Shown: piece after piece, positions 45,476 through 56,684 of the stretch
Numbering within the stretch: the first letter of the stretch is position 1
Layout: each line of letters begins with the position of its first letter
Translations under genes and position numbers: made by a program
The notes under the pieces: generated by a model
Told to the model about the DNA's origin: nothing
The model's database searches: none
Seen by the model: only the letters and a program-made list of their open reading frames with translations
DNA from: Chalciporus piperatus
Taxonomy: Eukaryota > Basidiomycota > Agaricomycetes > Boletales > Boletaceae
DNA length: 64,000 bases
Direction of reading: 5' to 3'
NCBI GenBank assembly: GCA_038093975.1
Contig: JBBPTG010000090.1
Span: forward strand, 45,598-109,597

Positions 45476-46121
45476 TCAAGGAAGAGGGGGATATTCAGTC
45501 ATAAGCTGGCCTAGATCTTCAAGTATTGATGCTGCCGGTCGTGATGGTTCACTGATCTCCTTTGAGGGCCGGCCCTGCTTTCGCCTTGACTGCTCGACCG
45601 TGCCGCCATCATCGTCAGCTTGGTGAGCAGTGCTGCTCGCTGAGTTGAGTGTTGACACCGACTTTACCTTCTTCGCTGCAGGGCCGGAAACATTGATACC
45701 AACGCGTTCTCCAGCCATTCCAGCGCCGCTTTCCGTGTCCGACGAGACGTCGTCTTCAGTCTCGAAGGTTGCGTTCGTCTGTCTGACCCTGTCTGCATTT
45801 TCGTCGAATTTTTTTTCGCACGGCTGAGTAGATGAGTACATTGTTGGGCGTGATGTCCGGTACTTCTGGAGGTGTATCAGCAGCCATTCGAGAGTCACTG
45901 GCGTATATAAAACGAGCGGATGGCCCCTGTGGGCTATAGCAATGGGGCAACCCAATCCCCAGGGCCCCACTTTCCGGAACACCTATGTACACTTTTTGAT
46001 TTTTGGAAACGATCATAGACACGCTTGAGTTATTATAGGTTCCCCTTTCACTCGCTCCATCATCTCGAACAGTAACGCTCGCGCCCAAGTCGCTATTCAC
46101 CGAGTATCCTCGAACAGCCAT
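45476..46121 (-). CDS. Hypothetical protein with apparent frameshift at an A8 run
   Basis: A frame from the ATG at 46,121 runs through PDITPNNVLIYSAVRKK, and a second frame continues FDENADRVRQTNATFETEDD to EDLGQLMTEYPPLP and the stop at 45,476. The two meet exactly at a run of eight A (minus strand, about 45,809-45,816); one base fewer would join them. The C-terminal part is acidic and polar, with a basic AKKVKS and a weak AT-hook-like GRPSKE, so a nuclear protein is possible. I recognise no family. The true start may be the internal MAADTPPEVP. Either a sequencing error or a real frameshift. Confidence 0.45.
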
Positions 46122-46128
46122 CTACAAC

Positions 46129-47848
46129 ATGCACAAGTGTTTGCTTGTACCGGAGATCCTCTCTATGGTATTCACTCATCTGAGTATGCCAGCCACTTTG
46201 GATGCAGAAACCTCCCAAACGTCGACGCTCGTCAGTCTTGCTATCACCTGTAAAGCGTTCACAGAAACCGCATTGGACGTGCTGTGGCGTGACATAGCTT
46301 CGCTCTCTCTTCTTGTTGATTGCTTACCGGTGGGCGTACTCAAAGACCGGAAGGGTACCATCGTGAGCTGTTATTCCCGTCAATCTGGATGTTGGCGCTG
46401 ATACGGCCTGGACACAGGTCGTAGAAAGGGCGGTAGGACTACAAGACATTGTCATATTTCAAAAGTACGCGCGCCGTGTACACTCCGTAGGATTCCGAGG
46501 TCGGGACCGTTCCAAACTCAAGCCCCATGTGCTGCGTATCCTCTCCAACTTCCCTTGTGAACAGGGAGGTGGGCTCTTACCGAATCTGAAGCAAATCATT
46601 TGGGACGGAGATGACGACGAATCCATATCGTTTTTCCGATACCTTGTCCCGCGCACCCTTGTTTCCCTCCACCTAAAAGGATCATCATGGCCCCACAACA
46701 AACTCGCCCTCGTATCCCTTCTTCACACACACTTCCCCAACCTCCAAGAATTTCATTGTATAGACAGACGCGCTCCCCCTATAGTCTCAGATCGCATCTC
46801 CCAGTTCCTTTGCAACACCGAAAAGCTATCTTCACTCTCCGTCGGTCCACTCAGCGAAAAGGCGCTGGTACACCTAACGCAATCAACGGATCTCAGGATA
46901 TTCTCAGTTCACCTTCCCAAACACGATAATTGGGACAGGGTGACCGGCACATTCTTCCCAAACCTCTCTTCTTTTCGCATACGTGGATCGCTTGCCAAGG
47001 CAGCCGAGTACTTGGCCAATCTGCAGCTCTCACCTCGAAAAGCATGCTTCAAGTTCTCATCGCTAGCACCGGATACATCTTTCGAAATGTTCTCCAACTG
47101 CATCGCGAAATCGTTCGACCATAAGAAGCTACTTTCATTGGAGTATGTTGTCGAGCCGAACCTTACCTTGGAATTCCCAACAAGTGCTCTCAACGCCCTT
47201 TTCCAATTCAAAAACGTCACCAACCTCTTACTCGAGAACGTCTACACCCCGCATCTCAACGACGAGCAAGTGATACAGATTGCAAATCACTGGCCATCTC
47301 TACATCAACTGAAGATTGGTACGCAGCAGGATTGGGATATGGACCAAGGGATATTGGTTCCCGAAATGACCATGTATGGTGTTGCATACGTCGCGCACCG
47401 CTGTCAACGCCTTCAGGTTCTCGGGCTTGTCTTTGACTCGTGTGGCCCTCTCACGGCTTCCGTCCCCGAGCACTGGACGAACCCCGGAATCCTCATTTTC
47501 GCTGTCGGTGAATCGACGTGTTCGATCAAGTGCGCTGCACGCGTCGCGAGTTTGGTCGCACAACTGTTTCCTCGACTCGACACCCTCGAGAATCTGAAAG
47601 AGCAGACAAGGTCGCCTCTGCCTGGCTCGCGGACTGCCTCGTGGAAGCTCGTCAAGTCGATTTTGAAGGGGTACGCCAAGATCCGAGATCTGACGAGACG
47701 CGAGGCAATGAAAGAGGCGCGCGAGGAGGTGTATAAGGAGTTGGAGCAATCTGGTGTTCACTTTGGGACACTTGGAAGGTCGAGCGGCGAGGACGAGAGA
47801 GAGGATGTTAGCCTGGGCGTGGATGACGAGGAGAGCCGGGAAAGTTGA
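46129..47848 (+). CDS. F-box/LRR-like protein
   Basis: Two exons, 46,129-46,362 and 46,418-47,848, give 554 residues. The N-terminus (VPEILSMVFTHLS, LVSLAITCKAFTETALDVLW) is an F-box of the Agaricomycete type, in which a P.E....IF..L start is followed by CK.F...AL..LW. The rest contains irregular leucine-rich stretches (LPNLKQIIWDGDDDES, TLVSLHLKGSSW, HFPNLQEFHC). The C-terminus is charged and acidic. Such proteins recruit substrates to SCF ubiquitin ligases; the substrate is unknown. A TATA-like tatataaaac lies about 220 bp upstream on this strand. Confidence 0.8.
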
Positions 47849-48205
47849 CAATTCGTGGTGTTTCAAGCTCTTTACATGATACCATTGACAAATCGTATCC
47901 CCGTGGATGGGATAAGGGCGAGCATCGCTACAAGCGTTCTTCAAGAAGTCCTCTGCTGACTGCTACTTGACCTCTATCTTGAAGTGTTGACTCGGAAGGT
48001 CAAGTTCTTTCCAGCCGCTAGGAGCTGTGAATCAACGATGTCAAGGTGTCCTCGCCAGCCTACTGCGAGTCCTGTGCAATTTATGACCATGCTATGCAGG
48101 CAAACCGGCCTGCCGACGGCCAAAGTTGCTGGTGGACTCATGCCCTCGCGTTTGTTTACATAATTTTGTCCACAACATTACTCCCCCAAGGCCTCAACGC
48201 GCGAA
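47849..48205. other. Intergenic, nothing recognised
   Basis: About 360 bp following the F-box gene. Possible upstream exons of the hypothetical gene at 48,206 could not be resolved. Confidence 0.3.
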
Positions 48206-48568
48206 TTGGCTTCCAACCCCACCCGAGTCGTCAAGTATTTTGTTCCAGCACTGAATATTCGCAATATATTGGGTGTCATCATCGACGATCAATCCCTCGC
48301 GACATACGTCCTCGAGTACTTTTGTAGTCTACCCAATTCTAATGTAAGCTCCACGGCGAGGCTTGCATTTATCCCAAAGGTATGCACCTCAAACATTCAT
48401 CACAAGCTGATCACCCAACGTTCTTAGGATGTTGCCCTGGAGATTAACCCGACCTATAACCTTACTGATCGGTTGGCCATCATCACATCTAGCCTCGTGT
48501 ACCCAGACATCGGAGTCAAACTCCTTTCGCTCGAACTTTGTGATGAAAGCGATACTGACCCCCTTTAG
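48206..48568 (+). CDS. Hypothetical protein, two exons, 5' end unresolved
   Basis: An exon reading VVKYFVPALNIRNILGVIID and YVLEYFCSLPNSN is spliced (gtatgc...ttcttag) to DVALEINPTYNLTDRLAIIT and VYPDIGVKLLSLELCDES, with a stop at 48,568. The splice keeps one frame, which supports a real gene. No ATG was found at the left end, so exons upstream are missing from this call. A further in-frame-looking stretch to about 48,698 (EPFIISFGLQNAPRRA) may belong to the same locus. No family is recognised. Confidence 0.35.
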
Positions 48569-48699
48569 ATCATCTAAGAATAATCCAACACGCTTTTTCA
48601 GAAAAGGTGAACCCTTCATTATCTCCTTCGGACTTCAGAATGCACCAAGAAGAGCACCCTATTCACAAATTTGGGTTGGTACATCTGAGAGGACTTGAC

Positions 48700-49606
48700 C
48701 ATAACCCCTAGTCAAGCTCTCTGAGATGTACCACCCCGACGCTCATGGCTTATGGAAAGGGAGCATGATATCGCAATGCTTCAGAACCTCAAGTGCACTG
48801 GTCCTCGCGTGTAGGATGGATGACTGCCCCACCGGAGAGCTGGAGGAGCCCGAAACAGTCAATGATGATGAGGGACGTTTGCAAGATGAATAGGTCTTAG
48901 TTGTAGCAGAGCTCAAGGTCTCGGTAGTCGAGTACTAGTTGGCCGGCTCGGAGTGAATTTGAGCGACCATTGCGCACAGCTCAACTCGCGAGTGAGAGAG
49001 CAATGATGATCTGGAAAGTCGATCAATGTAAAAATGACATCCTCCGTCGCGACCGCGTAAACAAGTCCGTACGCTTGCGACAACCAACTCGCGTTAAAGA
49101 TTCCTCAGAGAGGATATCAACGTGCTTCAGTAGTGCTGTCAACGCCAATATACTCGACTCGCGACGACGGTATTATGGCTGTATGATCAGTGACAGCAGA
49201 AATTGGATGCATCGTTATCGACTCGGTGGCGGCGGGTTGGCGGCGGATGAATGAGAAGGGATCACCGAGCGTCGTTGACATCGATGCAGAGAACTCGTCA
49301 GAGACTGGCCTCCCACGCAAATTCGCAAAGGAGACGTAGTCGAAAGGGTCTTAGTCTTGGCGACAACGACGCCTTCAGTGCAGCAGTATGTCTTGCAAGG
49401 GGCATCCAGAACTTCGTGAATCATCTGGGCAGACGTTATGGCTGGATTCGTGTTTCCCTCGAAAATCCAAACCCCAGAGCAAAAAAAAATCGTTATTAGC
49501 ACAGATAGTGTGTGGTAGTACGGTAAGCAAGCATGAACCATAGATCCGACGAGATACAAAAAACACTCAGCCAATAAAAATCAATAAAAGGGCACGAAGT
49601 TGAGAA
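48700..49606. other. Intergenic, nothing recognised
   Basis: About 900 bp. No coding or RNA gene is supported. Confidence 0.35.
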
Positions 49607-50216
49607 TCAGTCCATGACCCAAAATCGAACAGCTTGACATGCACCAATCTCGGGATGTAAAAGGACGGCGGAGAGCCAGTATTGCAACTGACGCCGTCTC
49701 CGGTCTAGGAACGCGGCCCGGTAACGCGATAGTGGCGATTTTGGAGGGAGTGAAGGTACAAAGTGTTGTTGATGCGGCTAAGGATGTGAGTTCAATCAGT
49801 CAGATGTGGGAGAACGACAAGAGGGAACTACAAACCGGAAGACTTCGTCTTAGAGCTTTATATAACTCCACGAAAGCGCTATATCGTTTGTGTGCATGTA
49901 TGGTCGTGCTCTAAAATGATCGGAGGTGTAAGAAACGTAAACGGATAGGGAATGTGCGTGACTTGTACCGACCTCTTTCGTTCGTATGACACAGTCGTAC
50001 ACTGCACCACCGAGGATTGTAATCAACACCGATCATTACAAGTGTAGGATACTCACCCACATACGCTCCACCAAGCTTGTCACCGACATTCGTCCAGCCA
50101 CTTACCTTGACATCCCGCGCGAATGCATGACTCTCTCCAGAGCTATCGCCGAGCCATATATCATGGGAGAAAATGGATGGCGGACCCTGGGGGGTCGATG
50201 ATCGGGGAACCGACAT
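49607..50216 (-). CDS. Small PX-domain protein (YPT35-like)
   Basis: Four small exons join in one frame: 50,057-50,216, 49,973-50,001 (29 bp), 49,836-49,910 and 49,607-49,777, giving 144 residues. The sequence reads FARDVKVSGWTNVGDKLGGA, VVYDCVIRTKESTT, IHAHKRYSAFVELYKALRRS, then FVPSLPPKSPLSRYRAAFLD and RRRQLQYWLSAVLLHPEIGA. This is a complete PX fold: the RYSAF motif for the phosphoinositide pocket, the PPK loop, and the RR..L..WL helix. PX proteins bind PI3P on endosomes and vacuoles; the near-absence of other sequence points to a YPT35-like protein. No single exon is longer than 60 codons, so frame length alone would not reveal this gene. Confidence 0.85.
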
Positions 50217-51846
50217 CCGAGATTCACGGCCGTCGTGCTGTGCGGACAAGAACAAGAAAGAAAATGCAGATGCAACGCAGGGTCATACCGAGATGCTCTT
50301 AGAGTTTGAACGCATACTCACGTCACATAGTTCATCGTAGAAACGGGACTCCTCTTCGACGTCGATTTTGTCCGGAATGACCTCTATAAGTGCGGTGGTG
50401 TTTCGAAAAGGATGGGGTGTCGACGATAAGGATGACATTGGGGATGACATGGGGGTAATAGGTTATGACGAAAAAATCATCAACTCATCTCGACCCGGCC
50501 GATCGGCGGGGTTTCACCGAACGATAGAGTGCCAAACAATGCGCAACATCGTGCGTCATCCATGAGCTACGTACACTGCTTGAAAGTCTAAAGACTACCT
50601 GGGGACCGAATAAACCTGCCACCGTGCTCAGATCAGCTTGGATCGTCGAGCTCGAATACTTGAGATCCGCGTCTCAGGTGGCTATTTAAAGGCTTGAGTA
50701 TGCCTTAATTACCTCGCCGAGCTGCTCTTACGAGGCTTGCACGGAGGGGAGACGATAGAGTCATCCGGCGCCTTTCAGGACCTCATAGTAAGATTTAGAC
50801 ACCTTCTCCTGATGACTGATGCATCAGTTTCATTTGGAGTACTTCACTGGCAAGCGCCGGATGGACTCCTACATTCTGTCTTGAATCAGATCAGGGAGCA
50901 TAGATATTTGGTATATTGTTACACTTTGGGGTAACACTGATTCTTCCAAAACATAGCCTGACGCGCGCATACTACAACCCAACACAAGTGAACGTTTGAA
51001 CCCTCGATGATCGTACTTCGACTCCCTCCTTTCCGAACACTCTCCGGCCCGGGGTTGCTCCGGGGGGACACAACGTTTCAGAATCTAGGTGACGATTGTC
51101 AGACTCACGGGCAAAACCATCATCAACCAGAACTCACGGCAATGTCGCCAGGCGAACTTTCTCTCCTTTCACGGGATTCGAAAATTGGCCATGGGGATCC
51201 AACTCGATGAAGACGTCGTGCCTTCCAGATTTGTTTTTTTCTGCATTGATAGTCACGGAGAAGGAACGACTGTCTTCCTACCTAAGGGGCTGCCTACGGG
51301 AGACTAGATCGATCCGAACAAGAACCACAAGGGCGCGCGGGGGATTAAGACCCATTCATTCCCCGCTATCTCCAAATAGATTAGCAACCGTGCACGACGA
51401 AAGTCAGGAATAGACCCAGCTACTGATCCTGATAGAATGCCCTGTTCCGCCTCTCGTCCAGACCTATTACAGGATGAATGTGAGGCTCAGGCCTCAGGTC
51501 GCGAATAAACCGCCGAGATGAAATCTCTTTTAGTCCTTTAGCTTGAATTTCTCTGCATCCTCATGTGCACCCGCCGATACTCTGGTCCAGCTCTGTCCAG
51601 CTCCATCAGAAAGTCGAGAACACGCTCAAGCCGTGGTATATCCACCGATAGATTAAGGTACCACAAAAGAAAAGAAAAGAAAAACTAATTGACAAAGCTG
51701 AAACGCACAGAGGAGGACGTAGGCTGAGCGAGAAGAGAAAAAAAAACTAAACGACACGAACGAGTCTCCATACGTTTTCGTGAGATGACCCGTAGTAGCA
51801 CTCGCAACACACACGCACGCACACCGCACGAACACACACGCGTCTT
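50217..51846. other. Intergenic with a sorting-nexin relic and a weak repeat
   Basis: About 1.6 kb. It contains a short match to the neighbouring sorting nexin gene (50,633-50,670) and the stretch resembling 40,830-41,010 (about 51,130-51,310). No functional gene was found. Confidence 0.4.
50633..50670 (-). pseudogene. Relic of a sorting-nexin BAR exon
   Basis: Over 38 bp this matches 52,138-52,175 in the SNX41/ATG20-type gene with three or four differences, and in frame it reads DLKYSSSTIQADL, identical to the gene. Flanks do not match. It is too short to do anything and looks like a duplicated fragment. Confidence 0.6.
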
Positions 51847-54053
51847 TCATCGACCATTGACGGTGGCGGTGGAGTCTCTCCGAAGGTTCGAGGGCCCTGC
51901 ATCGTGTTGCGGCAAAGGCACCGAGTTGGGATGATCAGCAATCTTTTCAATTTCTTTTTTCGCGGCTTGCCACGCCTCAAGATTCTGGCAAACAATACCA
52001 CATGAGTTGTGCGTTCATTCTCTGGGAACCTATCCTGTGGGATCGTCGTACCTTTTTACACCAGTCCCTGTGACTTCTTGCCATCCCGATCGTCATCTCA
52101 CGCAAGTCTGCGACCTTTTGGCGTTGGAAACGATCGAGATCAGCTTGAATCGTTGAGCTCGAATACTTGAGGTCTTGCGCCGTCAAATGAAGTGCATCCT
52201 CGAGCTTCCAAGTTCAATAACAAGACTGTCGTGAATAATCCCTCCCCTCTAACCTTGGCAGTCGAGCAACACTTACTTGTGAGATCGTTTCGCGGGTTTT
52301 GCTGATACCGTTACGCCTTGCTGTCTCCGGGTCCACGTCCATCATCCCATGTAATGTATAGCTCAGGGCGTTCAACAATCCCATGCCAGGAGCACGTCTC
52401 TTGTAAGGGCTTGGGCCAGGGTGAGCAGGGAGGTATACGGATGCGGGCTCGTCGGGGTTCGGGTTTTCGCTCGTCTGTCCCTCTTGCTGTGAAGTCGTCG
52501 TCCCGTTGACGCGACCGCGTGTCAGAGCCTCGTCGAGCCTCCTTGCTTCCCTCTCGCTCTTCTCGTACTCCTCCAACGCCTCACGCTTCGACTCTAATCC
52601 ATCTTGCGTCATCTCATACTGCACGTGTTTCTGATGCCGATATACAAGAATCTTCTTGATGATAGCGGCGAACTGCGTGTATTCATGCAGGGGCTCAGAG
52701 AAGTTCTGCTCAAGCTCTTGGAGCTGCGATGATGTTCATCGATATACGCTCAACCGCAAGGAGGAGATGATGGATCGATAACGTACCAGTCTTGTCGTGG
52801 ACATGTAAGTAGCGTCGACGGCTTGTCCCGTCTTCTCCATCGCGGTGGCGAGGTTGCCGCTTTCATTAAGGCTAAAACCGTTCAGAGCAGCACCAAGCTC
52901 GGAATAATCCTGCGCAGTTTCTGCGTCATGAGCGGAAATGTTGATGAGTGAACCTCACACAGATGCCGAGTCACGTCATACATACCTGACCATCGCTTCA
53001 GTGTCCTCCGCGTGACCTTCTCCATCGGACCACCAAGGTGGTTTGCAAATTTACTCGTGAATACCTCCGAGTCAATAAAGCGCTGGTCGGGGTTTCGGAG
53101 GGGATGCGTTGGGGTAGGAGTAGCAAGTACTGCATAAGCAAGTGAAGCGTTCGGGTCCGTGGGGTTGTGTGAAGGCGCTTTCAAAATATTCTTCGGAAGC
53201 AGCGAAAGCGGGGGTGAGTTGAGAACTTCAGTCTAACGCGGGGACGTTCAGGGGGTAATGTCTTTTCCCTGGGGTAATACCCAGAATCAAAAAGTGTGTC
53301 AAAAACTCACCCATGAAACTTCTCCTTCCAGGAATCGATGGAACACATGTTCGTTGGACAGGATAGGGTGGCGTGCGATGCGATTTAGGAATGTCTGAAG
53401 CATGCGCTTTCGTCTGGCAATCATCGCGGCGTCCTCCTTTGCCTTTGCCTGTTTGGTAGCATAGTCTCCGATGGTTTGTTTGGAAGGGATCGGGGGGATG
53501 ATGAGGGTGGGATACAGCTTGACGAGATTCAGTCGCAGGGATTCGAATTCAGAATACCGATGTCTTGCTTCCGCAGTCTGTTTCGGGATGCAAGTCAGCG
53601 ACAGAGGCTCTCTCTCTCTCTCTCCCCATGCCTCCATAGGGTGACAGCGGATGAAAGCTCACCCCGGCGTGAATGACGTATGCGATGTAGGGCGTGTTGG
53701 AGTTGAGGGTCGTCTTCTGAGCTTCGGTTATCTTATCACCCAGCGCTCGTTAGGGAAAACGAAAGAGTTCAGGACGCCGATGAGGAACTGAGACGACATA
53801 CCAGAATCTCTACATCCTCTCCCGAGTGTAACCACCTATCTCTATAACAGCAAAAGTCGCTCTTGTGGGTGGACTGAGTCTGGCCAGGGGATGGGGGTGG
53901 CTTGCTCGGAGGGCTGCTTGGAGACAGGAGGGGAGCGGGGTTGGGAGGTGGGGAAGAAGGAGCAGATATGTTGACTTTGGACGTTGACGACGTCTCTGAG
54001 GATACACGGTCGGCGTCGTTCTCGAAAGGGTTGTCGTCCTCGAATGTGTCCAT
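51847..54053 (-). CDS. SNX41/ATG20: PX-BAR sorting nexin, SNX41/ATG20 type
   Basis: The ATG at 54,053 begins MDTFEDDNPFENDADRVSS, followed by a Ser/Pro-rich linker. The PX domain follows (RHRYSEFESLRLNLVKLYP, IPPIPSKQTIGDYATKQ, RRKRMLQTFLNRI, HPILSNEHVFHRFLEGEVSW). A BAR region follows (NGFSLNESGNLATAMEKTGQ; LEQNFSEPLHEYTQF; LKYSSSTIQADLDRFQRQKV; MARSHRDWCKKNLEAWQAAK). It ends AGPSNLRRDSTATVNGR at 51,847. Introns of about 50-65 bp separate at least seven exons. These proteins pair with Snx4 to retrieve cargo from endosomes and to support selective autophagy. SNX41 and ATG20 cannot be told apart by eye. Confidence 0.9.
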
Positions 54054-54245
54054 TGTGAAAGGGTCCTGTATGTGCTTGCAGCGAGTGTTTCTGTGAGGTT
54101 TGGACGAGCTAGTTGGTGGTTAGTCGTTCTACAGCTTGAATGGACTCGGTTTGACTGCGATGACCACTCTATTAGACTGCGGTGATCATGACCCCAGACT
54201 TGACTGCCATATTTGGACGCCACAACACAAAGTAAAGTCTCGAAT

Positions 54246-56057
54246 CTATCCAAACACCCGGAATCCTTGTAATGCAGCAGTGACCTCCCCTTGCATTGTC
54301 GTATCCATCATCTCGTCCGTAGCAACCTCCCCTACTTCTTGCATGGCGCTTTCATATCCTTTCCCCAACAGCGACGCGAAAAGCTCGTCGATCTGCTCCT
54401 CATGCCAGCTCCCTTCCATCGGGACCGGAACCATGAAGTTTTGTATCTTTTCATGGACCTCATACCTGCGTGAGCGTCGTCAGAGATCAGGAAAGCAAAC
54501 ACCAACGTTCGTCCAACTGACCGAAGTTTTCGCCCCTTGCTGGCTTTCGTGTCGACTTTCTTTTTTGCCTTGTTTTGTTTTTGCAGCGCCATCCAATCTT
54601 CGTTCGCGCCATTCCCTCTCGAGTCGATAATGTCCCGTAACAGCTGATGGTAGAAATCTGTGTCGTCAAACAGCTCAGGATCCCCGTTCTCCCGAGTCCC
54701 GTCAGTCTCTGTCGCGGCAGCACCCAGTCGACTCCCCTTGCCGCGGTAAACTCTCGTTCGAGAGAGCACCTTGGAATGGTCGGCAAGTGTCTCATCGATC
54801 AGCTGTGTTGCCGACTTGAGATGCTGATTCGACTTTGAGAATGCATTCCGGTTGGATGGAAGGAGGGCGGAGGGAGCTACAGCTTGAATCTTTGATGACC
54901 ATTTGTCAAGGGTCTGCACAAGGTGGGGGTGATAACTGATCGCGGCTCAAGATATTGATCAGCAACAGACGAAAGAGTACGCACGTGCTTTCAAGCTGCG
55001 AAACGGCATGGCTGGCTTCTTGCAGTTCTTCCGTCACTGAATAAGCGTGGTCCTCGGCCTTGCGACGCTTGCGCGCAGGAGGCTCGATCGATTCGTTTGC
55101 TGAGAGGAGACGCTAAATTTGTGTTAGGTGGACATGGTTTCTGTGGGAAGCGTCGCACCTCTTGAAAATCAAATAGCTCATTGGAGAGCAACCGCGCCTC
55201 CTCTAGCACTTTTGTTAGGGAATCCTGTACTTGCTGATCAGCAGCATCCAAGGGCAGCTGTATCGTTCGTGAGACGGTGTTACAAAAAGCACACAGACGA
55301 CGACTTACAGGGGGAAGCCGGTTTCCAGCTGCGACGGATTTTTGTAGACGGATGCGGGCATCAAGAAGTGAATCCCAGAGAGCCTAAAGGCAAGCATTAG
55401 CGTGAGGGACGTTGCGCCAGAGACATGTTGAATTACAATTTGTCTAGATATAGCTTTGCCCTTTTTACGGTCTTCCTCTCGCGTCTTGCGGAGTGTAGAG
55501 GACAAGTCATCGTTAGGCTCGGGTTCGCTGGGACGGTTCATTGAGGCGTTAGAGGGGACATCTTCGTGGTCTGACTCGTTTTCCTCGTCGGAGAAAGGTG
55601 GTTTCCCTTCCTCTTCGGGATCCTCTTCGTCCTCGCTTCCAAGCTCTTCGCTATCGTCGTCGTCGTCGGAATCCCCGAGCAGCGCATTCCGGGAAGTCTT
55701 GACGCCGTCGTACTTTGGATCCGAGAGACTGTCGAGAGCGCGCAGTGTCGAAAGACTGAAGACGGTCAACTTGATCCCGAAACCATGCATGCAATACCTA
55801 CCTGACATCTATGTAATGGGCCCGAGCGGCGGCGTTGTCTGTTTCAGACTCATCTGCTGGATCGACAGCCGTGAGCTGGATGTCCTCGGGGTCAAAGTCT
55901 GTAAGAGGTAACATTGGCAATGGAAGGGGAGGGAAATAAAGAGACTTGCCGACTGGAGCGACGTCGTCGAGCTGTGCGATCTGCTGAGCGAGGGAAAGGC
56001 CTAGGATATTATGATCAGGATATGATCGACCGGTCCGTCAGCTCACTCACGTTGCAT
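54246..56057 (-). CDS. BFR2: Ribosome biogenesis factor BFR2 (AATF/TRAUB family)
   Basis: The ATG at 56,057 (MQR) is spliced to LSLAQQIAQLDDVAPV, then through a GC-AG intron (55,899-55,949) to DFDPEDIQLTAVDPADE. An exon with LSDPKYDGVKTSRNALL and a long acidic stretch follows. The AATF leucine-zipper region reads LWDSLLDARIRLQKSV, LPLDAADQQVQDSLTKVLEE and RKRRKAEDHAYS. The TRAUB part has DDTDFYHQLLRDIIDSRG, KKKVDTKASKGRKLR and YEVHEKIQNFMVPVP, ending at 54,246 after ELFASLLGKGYESA. BFR2/AATF acts in the nucleolus in early processing of the small-subunit pre-rRNA. The conserved K.VDTKASKGRK.R and Y.VHEKIQNFM stretches identify the family with confidence. Confidence 0.93.
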
Positions 56058-56684
56058 CCGCAGTGAATCAGGGAGTGATGGAAGTGATAGTCACTGATAG
56101 TATTTTCGTGGGTGGCCGAGAGGTGTTTACATAATTGTCACGAAGGAATAGATTTTCGATTTCTTCGTTCAATACCACCAAGCTTTCAAGCTTAGTCCCA
56201 GCCTCGTCTGTGGCCCATCGCCGCTCTCCATCGCTCTCTCAAAACCAGAATCATCTGCCAATCTGGACTATACACCTTTCCCATGTTTTGTATCCTTCAA
56301 AAATGCAGAGAAACCGTCTACCCAGTCAGTACTTTTTTCTTATTCTCATTTCGGAAGGCTACCCTTCTTGGTACTTTCTCTCCAACGCCATCAAGTGTTT
56401 TATCTGTCACGCGACAGCTCCCATCGCCAACGAGGTCCACCTATCTCGTGTCACTGATAGCTTTACATGTAATATCATACCCAACTTCTTGGCTAGACTT
56501 GCGTTTCCTTCGCGATGTCCCGTGTTTGCATTATATCCCTTGGCTGCTTCTGTGATTTGTCTCGGGGGCTTCCTTGGAACTTCATAAAGCTACTTTGACG
56601 TCTTCCCCTGTCCCCCCCATAACGTACGCTCGCATACTTACCTTGCGTGCCTTCCCAGGTCATCCGAAACAATCCCCCCCAGTG
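56058..56684. promoter_or_regulatory. Shared upstream region of BFR2 and the acidic AT-hook gene
   Basis: 627 bp between divergent start codons. It is pyrimidine-rich on the plus strand (many tctc and ttcc runs), common in fungal promoters. An open frame at 56,135-56,587 is not convincing as a gene. Confidence 0.4.

Noticed and set aside
56135..56587. A 150-codon plus-strand frame between BFR2 and the acidic gene
   Set aside because: Low-complexity, no family, lies in the shared promoter region of two divergent genes.
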